Positions 60,301-64,000 of a stretch of DNA of 64,000 nt are shown piece by piece (position 1 is the first letter of the stretch; every line of letters begins with the position of its first letter). Origin of the DNA: JAHECQ01 sp963775125. GTDB taxonomy: Bacteria; Actinomycetota; Acidimicrobiia; Acidimicrobiales; SZUA-35. The DNA lies in assembly GCA_963775125.1 (NCBI GenBank), contig CAVZHQ010000007.1, positions 1,178,001 through 1,242,000 on the forward strand. The letters run 5' to 3'. Both the position numbers and the translations under genes were made by a program. Below the pieces are notes generated by a model. The model made no database searches and was not told where the DNA came from. It worked only from the letters and a program-made list of their open reading frames with translations.

Positions 60301-61986
60301 GATGGTTCCGGCAGCCGACGTGACCAGCTCTTCTCGGATGGCGTCGAGGGGCGGGTTCGTGACTTGGGCGAAAAGCTGCGCGAAGTAGTCGTAGAGCAGG
60401 CGCGGCCGGCTGGACAGCACCGCGATCGGCGTGTCGGTACCCATGGAGCCAATGGCTTCGGTGCCACTGAGGACCATCGGCTCGATGAGAATCTCGAAAT
60501 CCTCATCGGTGAACCCGTTGGCCACGAGCAGCGGCACGATCTCGCCGTGCACCGGGTGTTCGATGTGACGCTGCGGAAGATCGCCCAGGTTGATGATGTT
60601 CTCGAGCCACTCCCCATACGGGCGCTCGGCCGCCAGCTTCGACTTGATCTCCTCGTCGTCGACAATCCGATGCTGTTCGAGGTCGACCAGGAACATGCGC
60701 CCCGGTTCGAGCCTGCCCTTCTTGACCACCTTGGAGGGGTCGATGTCGAGCACGCCGACCTCGGAGGCCATGACGACCAGTCCGTCGTCGGTCACCCAGT
60801 AGCGGGAGGGGCGCAGACCGTTTCGGTCGAGTACGGCACCGATGACCGATCCGTCGGTGAACGCCACCGATGCCGGACCATCCCACGGTTCCATCAGCGA
60901 GGAGTGGAACCGGTAGAAGTCTCGACGGCTGTCGTCCATCTCCTTGTTCTTCTCGTACGCCTCGGGGATCATCATCAGCACGGCGTGAGGCAGCGAATAG
61001 CCGCCGAGGTGCAGCAACTCGAGCGCTTCATCGAGCGACGCCGTGTCGGATGCATTCGGGGTGCAGATGGGGAACAGCTTCGAGATCCGGTCGCCCCAGT
61101 GCGGCGCGGCGAGCAGAGCCTCACGGGCTCTCATCCAGTTGCGGTTGCCCTTGACGGTGTTGATCTCGCCGTTGTGGGCCACGAAACGGTAGGGGTGAGC
61201 CAGCGGCCAGGCCGGAAAGGTATTGGTGGAGAAACGAGAGTGCACCAGCGCCAAGGCGCTCTCGAACCGTTCGTCGGACAGGTCGGGGAAGAAGGTCGAG
61301 AGTTGCCCGGTGGTGAGCATTCCCTTGTAGACGATCGTCCGCGCCGACAGGCTCGGGAAGTAGGCCTGATGCCCGGTGGTGCCCGGGACCTCGTGCTCGA
61401 TGCGCTTGCGCACGAGGTAGGTCTGCCGGTCGAGATCGATACCCGACAAGGGGCTCGGAGCTCCCGGGGGAGACGAGATGAACAGTTGGCAGAACGACGG
61501 CATGACGTCGAGAGCTTGATGACCCAACCCTGCGGGGTCGACGGGAACGTCACGCCACGCCACGACGGCGAGGCCTTCTTCGGCGACGATGTCCTCGATG
61601 GCGCTCTTGACCTTGGCCACGCCATCGGGCGACCGATCGAGCGGGGGCAGGAACCCGATGCCACTGGCGTAGAAGCCGACCGGTGGCAGACCAGGGACGA
61701 CGCCTCGCAGGAACCGATCGGGCATCTGCACGAGAATGCCGGCGCCGTCGCCGGTGTTGGGCTCGGCGTTGGTTGCGCCACGGTGATCGAGGCATTCGAG
61801 GGCCGTGAGGCCCAGCCGGACGGTGGCGTGCTTGGGCACCGCCGACAAATCCGCGACGAACGACACGCCACAGGCGTCGTGTTCGAATGCCGGATCGTAC
61901 AGACCCTGCTTCGCCGGAAGCCGACCAAACGACCGGAGGTCGATGGGGGGAGTCGTTGATTCAGTCGTTGATTCGAGGGAATCCAC
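57370..61986 (-). CDS. gltB: Glutamate synthase large (alpha) subunit GltB
   Basis: The protein has 1538 residues from GTG 61986, chosen for the GGAG seven bases upstream. The glutaminase Cys is in FEHDACGVSFVAD, near residue 38, after a short propeptide-like stretch. Then come the central domain, the FMN-binding synthase domain and the 3Fe-4S Cys cluster (CVMMRVCHLDTCPVGVATQ). The N-terminus ESTTESTT comes from a 12-bp repeat. It makes two glutamates from glutamine and 2-oxoglutarate, with GltD. Confidence 0.96.
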   Translation of the reverse strand: MDSLESTTESTTPPIDLRSFGRLPAKQGLYDPAFEHDACGVSFVADLSAVPKHATVRLGLTALECLDHRGATNAEPNTGDGAGILVQMPDRFLRGVVPGLPPVGFYASGIGFLPPLDRSPDGVAKVKSAIEDIVAEEGLAVVAWRDVPVDPAGLGHQALDVMPSFCQLFISSPPGAPSPLSGIDLDRQTYLVRKRIEHEVPGTTGHQAYFPSLSARTIVYKGMLTTGQLSTFFPDLSDERFESALALVHSRFSTNTFPAWPLAHPYRFVAHNGEINTVKGNRNWMRAREALLAAPHWGDRISKLFPICTPNASDTASLDEALELLHLGGYSLPHAVLMMIPEAYEKNKEMDDSRRDFYRFHSSLMEPWDGPASVAFTDGSVIGAVLDRNGLRPSRYWVTDDGLVVMASEVGVLDIDPSKVVKKGRLEPGRMFLVDLEQHRIVDDEEIKSKLAAERPYGEWLENIINLGDLPQRHIEHPVHGEIVPLLVANGFTDEDFEILIEPMVLSGTEAIGSMGTDTPIAVLSSRPRLLYDYFAQLFAQVTNPPLDAIREELVTSAAGTIGPEGNILDPGPDSCRQITLPYPVITRDELMQIVHANDEGNFPHLKCTSIQALFPAAEGGAGLRAALDRIRAEASEAIAEGSSVIVISNRGANPDMAPVPSLLLTGAVHHHLVRERTRTQAALIVESADAREVHHFALLLGYGAAAICPSLTLEAIADRIAWDKSAADPITAAHNYLRAASKGVIKVMSKMGISTVASYTGAQIFEAVGLSEDVVDEYFTGTTSKLGGIGLDEIAEEILLRHQRAFPDRPEMLFHRELDFGGEYKWRREGEFHLFNPETVFRLQHSTRTKRYDIFKQYTKAVDDQAHQLATLRGLFEFRTDRQPIPIEEVEPISSIVKRFATGAMSYGSISAEAHETLAIAMNRLGGKSNTGEGGEDPERYVPMPNGDSKRSAIKQVASGRFGVTSDYLVNADDLQIKMAQGAKPGEGGQLPGKKVYPWIAKTRHSTPGVGLISPPPHHDIYSIEDLAQLIHDLKNSNPAARVHVKLVAEVGVGTVAAGVSKAKSDVVLISGHDGGTGASPLTSLKHAGGPWELGLAETQQTLLLNDLRDRIVVQCDGQLKTGRDVMIAALLGAEEFGFATAPLVVSGCVMMRVCHLDTCPVGVATQNPELRARFSGKPEFVETFFEYIAEEVRELLAQLGFRTIEEAVGRAEVLDTRVAVDHWKAAGLDLTPILYVPELSDSASRHNTKSQDHGLERALDNELIATCREAIDDAKPIRFSRPIRNVNRTVGTMLGYEITKARGAEGLPDHTIQIDFAGSAGNSFGAFIPRGITLRLEGDANDYVGKGLSGGRIAVFPPRTSPFAAEENIIAGNVLLYGATSGSAFFRGRVGERFCVRNSGASAVVEGVGDHGCEYMTGGRAVILGRTGRNFGAGMSGGVAYAYDEDGTFDDRLNHEMVDLDELSPDDEQELLELVREHFVETGSTVAERILGAWSTEVKRFVKVMPTDYQRVLVAQRMAEAEGSDPIAAIMEAAHG

Positions 61987-62176
61987 GGGCGTTCTCCAGG
62001 TCTGAGCGTCGGATGGCGCGGTCTGTAGGATCGAACAGGCAGGGACTTCACTGGCCCAGCCGGAGAAAGGTCGTCGCATCCTAGCGGAAAACACGATGAC
62101 CTCCCGTGGTGATTATCGCCAGAACAGATGACTCTTGGTCCGGCCATTCCCCGGTGAGGCCGAATAGTTTGGGCCG

Positions 62177-63454
62177 ATGCTCGAGATCCTGACCGATATA
62201 GAAGCGTCCCCCACTCCGTACCACGCCGTGGACCGTGCTCGGGTCCTGCTGAACGGTGCCGGCTTCACGACACTCGATCTCGCCGCGCCCTTCCCCTCGG
62301 CCTTCCCCGCATCGCCGGGCAGGTACCTCATCGTCAGCGGTGGAGCGCTGATCGCCTGGGTCCAACCTGACCTCCCGCCGTCGGGCTTCTGCATCGTCGG
62401 TGCGCACACCGACTCACCGAACCTCCGGGTGCGGGTGAATGCCGAGACCACATCCGCGGGTTGGGCGCAGGTTGGCATCGAGGTCTATGGCGGTGCCCTC
62501 TACAACAGCTGGCTCGATCGGGATCTCGGCCTGGCAGGCCGGGTGATGGTCAGGCGCGACGGCGGCATTGCCGAGGTCCTCGTCATCGACCCCGACCCGA
62601 TCCTGCGAATTCCCCAGCTGGCCATCCACCTCGACCGTGATGTCCGGGAGAAGGGCCTGCTCCTCGATCCCCAGCGGCATCTCACCCCCCTCTGGGCCCT
62701 CAGCTCGTCGGAGGGCCCGAACCTGCGAACCCACGTCGGCGCCCTGGCCGGTGTCGATCCGGAGACCATCCTGGCTTGGGACCTGATGGCGTTCGACACC
62801 CAACCGCCGGCGGTCATCGGCCGGGATCACGATCTGTTCGCCTCGGCCCGAATCGACAACCAGGTGTCGTGCTTCGCCGGCGTCCGCTCCTTGGCCGGGC
62901 TCGACCCCACCTCGATCAGCCGGACTGCGGTGTTGGCGCTCTATGACCATGAGGAGGTCGGCTCGACGTCGTCCACCGGCGCCGCCGGCGGCTTCCTGGC
63001 CAATGTCCTCGAGCGCATCTCGGCCTCCGCCGGCGCGGACCGAACCGAACACCTCCGCCGCCTCGCCGCATCGGTCGTGGTGTCGGCGGACGGAGCGCAC
63101 GCCACGCACCCCAATTACGCCGACCGCCATGAACCCAGCCACCAGATCGCGGTCAACGGCGGCGTCGTCATCAAACGGAACGCCAACCAGCGTTATGCAA
63201 CCGACGGCGCCACCGAAGCGTGGTTCCGGTCCCTCGCCGCCGACGCCGGTCTCGGGGTGCAGACCTACCTCCACCGCAACGACTTGCCCTGCGGGTCGAC
63301 CATCGGACCGCTGAGCGCAGCCGAACTGGCGGTACCCACCATCGACATCGGAGCGCCCCAACTGGCCATGCACAGCGCTCGGGAGATGGCCGGCCTGAGC
63401 GACCTGAGCGACCTCGTGACCGCGCTCCGTGCTTGCTGGAAATCCCCGACATAG
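62177..63454 (+). CDS. M18-family aminopeptidase (aspartyl aminopeptidase-like)
   Basis: The protein has 425 residues. Zinc ligands and catalytic residues are visible: IVGAHTDSPNLRVR (His/Asp), RIDNQVSCFAGV (Asp bridging), LYDHEEVGSTSSTGAAGGFL (Glu pair) and VVSADGAHATHPNYADRHEP, IGAPQLAMHSAREM (His). This matches the M18 family, which removes N-terminal Asp or Glu or acts more broadly. It is divergent from gltB. ATG at 62177. Confidence 0.95.
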   Translation: MLEILTDIEASPTPYHAVDRARVLLNGAGFTTLDLAAPFPSAFPASPGRYLIVSGGALIAWVQPDLPPSGFCIVGAHTDSPNLRVRVNAETTSAGWAQVGIEVYGGALYNSWLDRDLGLAGRVMVRRDGGIAEVLVIDPDPILRIPQLAIHLDRDVREKGLLLDPQRHLTPLWALSSSEGPNLRTHVGALAGVDPETILAWDLMAFDTQPPAVIGRDHDLFASARIDNQVSCFAGVRSLAGLDPTSISRTAVLALYDHEEVGSTSSTGAAGGFLANVLERISASAGADRTEHLRRLAASVVVSADGAHATHPNYADRHEPSHQIAVNGGVVIKRNANQRYATDGATEAWFRSLAADAGLGVQTYLHRNDLPCGSTIGPLSAAELAVPTIDIGAPQLAMHSAREMAGLSDLSDLVTALRACWKSPT

Positions 63455-63481
63455 AACCACCACGTTTGTTGTGCCGAATAC

Positions 63482-63510
63482 TTGCCATGCACCGGGCGGG
63501 TGCCTAGCGT
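63482..63510 (+). promoter_or_regulatory. Possible sigma-70-type promoter upstream of hppA
   Basis: TTGCCA, a 17-base spacer, then TAGCGT. Both hexamers are compatible with a housekeeping sigma factor (-10 of T-A-x-x-x-T type in actinobacteria). A transcript from here would have a leader of about 93 nt before the hppA ATG and would include the hairpin at 63550-63584. Confidence 0.5.
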
Positions 63511-63549
63511 GACGGCTCGTCGTGCCCGCCACGACCCCTGAACGTGCGC

Positions 63550-63584
63550 GTTCCCTCCACGGGACCGCGCCCGTCACCGGGAAC
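63550..63584 (+). promoter_or_regulatory. Hairpin in the hppA leader
   Basis: GTTCCC pairs with GGGAAC and, inside, ACGGG pairs with CCCGT, around ACCGCG, with a TCC/CACC internal loop. It ends 26 bases before the hppA ATG, near the ribosome site (AAAGGAAC). It may control translation or be only a stable leader stem. Confidence 0.5.
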
Positions 63585-63609
63585 GAGAACCGAAAGGAAC
63601 GTCAACCTC

Positions 63610-64000
63610 ATGCTCACGAATCTGCTGGCATCCGAGGGGGGGTGGCAGGAGTTCGAGTTGGGTTCCACCGAGTGGACCATTCTCGCTCTCTCTGCTTTGT
63701 CCGCTCTTCTTGCCCTCGCCGTTGGTGGCTTCTTGACCCGACAAGTCCTCGCTCAGGACCAGGGCACGCCGACGATGATCGAGATCGCCACCGCCATTCA
63801 GGAAGGCGCTTCGGCCTATCTTCGCCGACAGTTCAAGACCATCGGCGTGATCCTCATTCCGTTGGCGGTCATCGTTTTCCTCACCTCCACCGAGATCACC
63901 CGGCCCGACGGCTCGATTGCGCTCAGCTTCAGCCAGGCCGGCCTGTTCCGGACCATTGCCTTCCTCCTCGGCTGCTTCGCCTCCGGCGCCACCGGGCTGA
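63610..64000 (+). CDS. hppA: Membrane proton-pumping pyrophosphatase, N-terminal fragment
   Basis: The gene is cut by the window end; 130 codons are visible. After the ATG and an acidic start, the first helix is ILALSALSALLALAVGGFL. Then EIATAIQEGASAYLRRQFKTI matches the conserved first cytoplasmic loop of V-type H+-pyrophosphatases (H+ or Na+ pump driven by PPi). The second and third helices follow. The catalytic loops lie outside. A leader with a strong hairpin and a possible promoter precede it. Confidence 0.9.
   Translation, partial: MLTNLLASEGGWQEFELGSTEWTILALSALSALLALAVGGFLTRQVLAQDQGTPTMIEIATAIQEGASAYLRRQFKTIGVILIPLAVIVFLTSTEITRPDGSIALSFSQAGLFRTIAFLLGCFASGATGL

Noticed and set aside
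58315..61959. A 1214-codon open frame on the plus strand opposite gltB
   Set aside because: High GC with codon bias of the true gene gives long open antisense frames; the translation has no recognisable motif and gltB is complete on the minus strand.
1..64000. tRNA, rRNA, IS elements or prophage genes
   Set aside because: No cloverleaf, transposase or phage-type reading frame was recognised by eye.

Overview
The window is high-GC DNA of an actinobacterium. It carries a full Pup-proteasome locus (pafC, pafB, pafA, prcA, prcB, pup, dop, mpa), the actinobacterial pafABC-tat-helY gene order, a conservon-type GTPase operon, the pgsA/gcvH/FHA/ftsR/BFN/MerR block known from mycobacteria, and many GTG/TTG starts with ATGA- or GTGA-type overlaps. 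The many CoA-ester, SDR and phosphotransferase genes suggest a lineage like class Acidimicrobiia, but that placement is inference.

The most notable content is two genes read through an in-frame UGA. One (11059-11616, minus) is an AhpD/carboxymuconolactone-decarboxylase-like protein whose UGA replaces the second Cys of the CxxC redox pair, after a matching E-x11-C. The other (48972-49493, plus) is a UGSC-family protein whose UGA is the first letter of its U-G-S-C motif. Each UGA is followed by a hairpin with a GUU loop that starts 19 or 20 nt after the UGA, as expected for bacterial SECIS elements. Together they argue that this organism makes selenoproteins. No selA, selB, selD or selC gene lies in the window.

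Layout: 0-10.9 kb holds acyl-CoA metabolism (SDR, double CoA-transferase, crotonase, DUF35 plus thiolase plus two hot-dog proteins, two APH-like kinases, SDR, amidase). At 10.9-11.04 kb there is an array of 30-bp repeats, three direct and two inverted. The minus-strand operon at 11.06-13.6 kb runs acidic protein, hypothetical, GNAT, Nudix, AhpD-like selenoprotein. Then come a LysM/SLT protein, a tandem ThyX-like protein and a diacylglycerol-kinase-like domain. helY-tatC-tatB (17.0-20.8 kb) and pafC-pafB-pafA (24-27.3 kb) flank an inserted segment with GDPD, a secreted RNase Sa-like nuclease with a barstar-like inhibitor, and signal peptidase. The proteasome genes fill 27.3-33.1 kb. SIMPL, prolyl oligopeptidase, histidine phosphatase and GGDEF genes follow. 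The gcvH block is at 38.4-43.2 kb. A TetR/HpaB/UGSC/Baeyer-Villiger cluster occupies 45.6-51.0 kb, the conservon 51.6-55.1 kb, gltB-gltD 55.9-62.0 kb, then an M18 aminopeptidase and the start of a membrane pyrophosphatase.

Five genes carry frameshifts, mostly consistent with one extra base in a short run: CoA-transferase, one APH (compensated pair), the DAGK-like protein, mpa and a second APH. This pattern looks more like assembly or sequencing error than biology, and base-level claims should be read with it in mind. Several 15-bp in-frame tandem repeats sit at or near gene junctions. A 52-bp palindromic intergenic element occurs twice.
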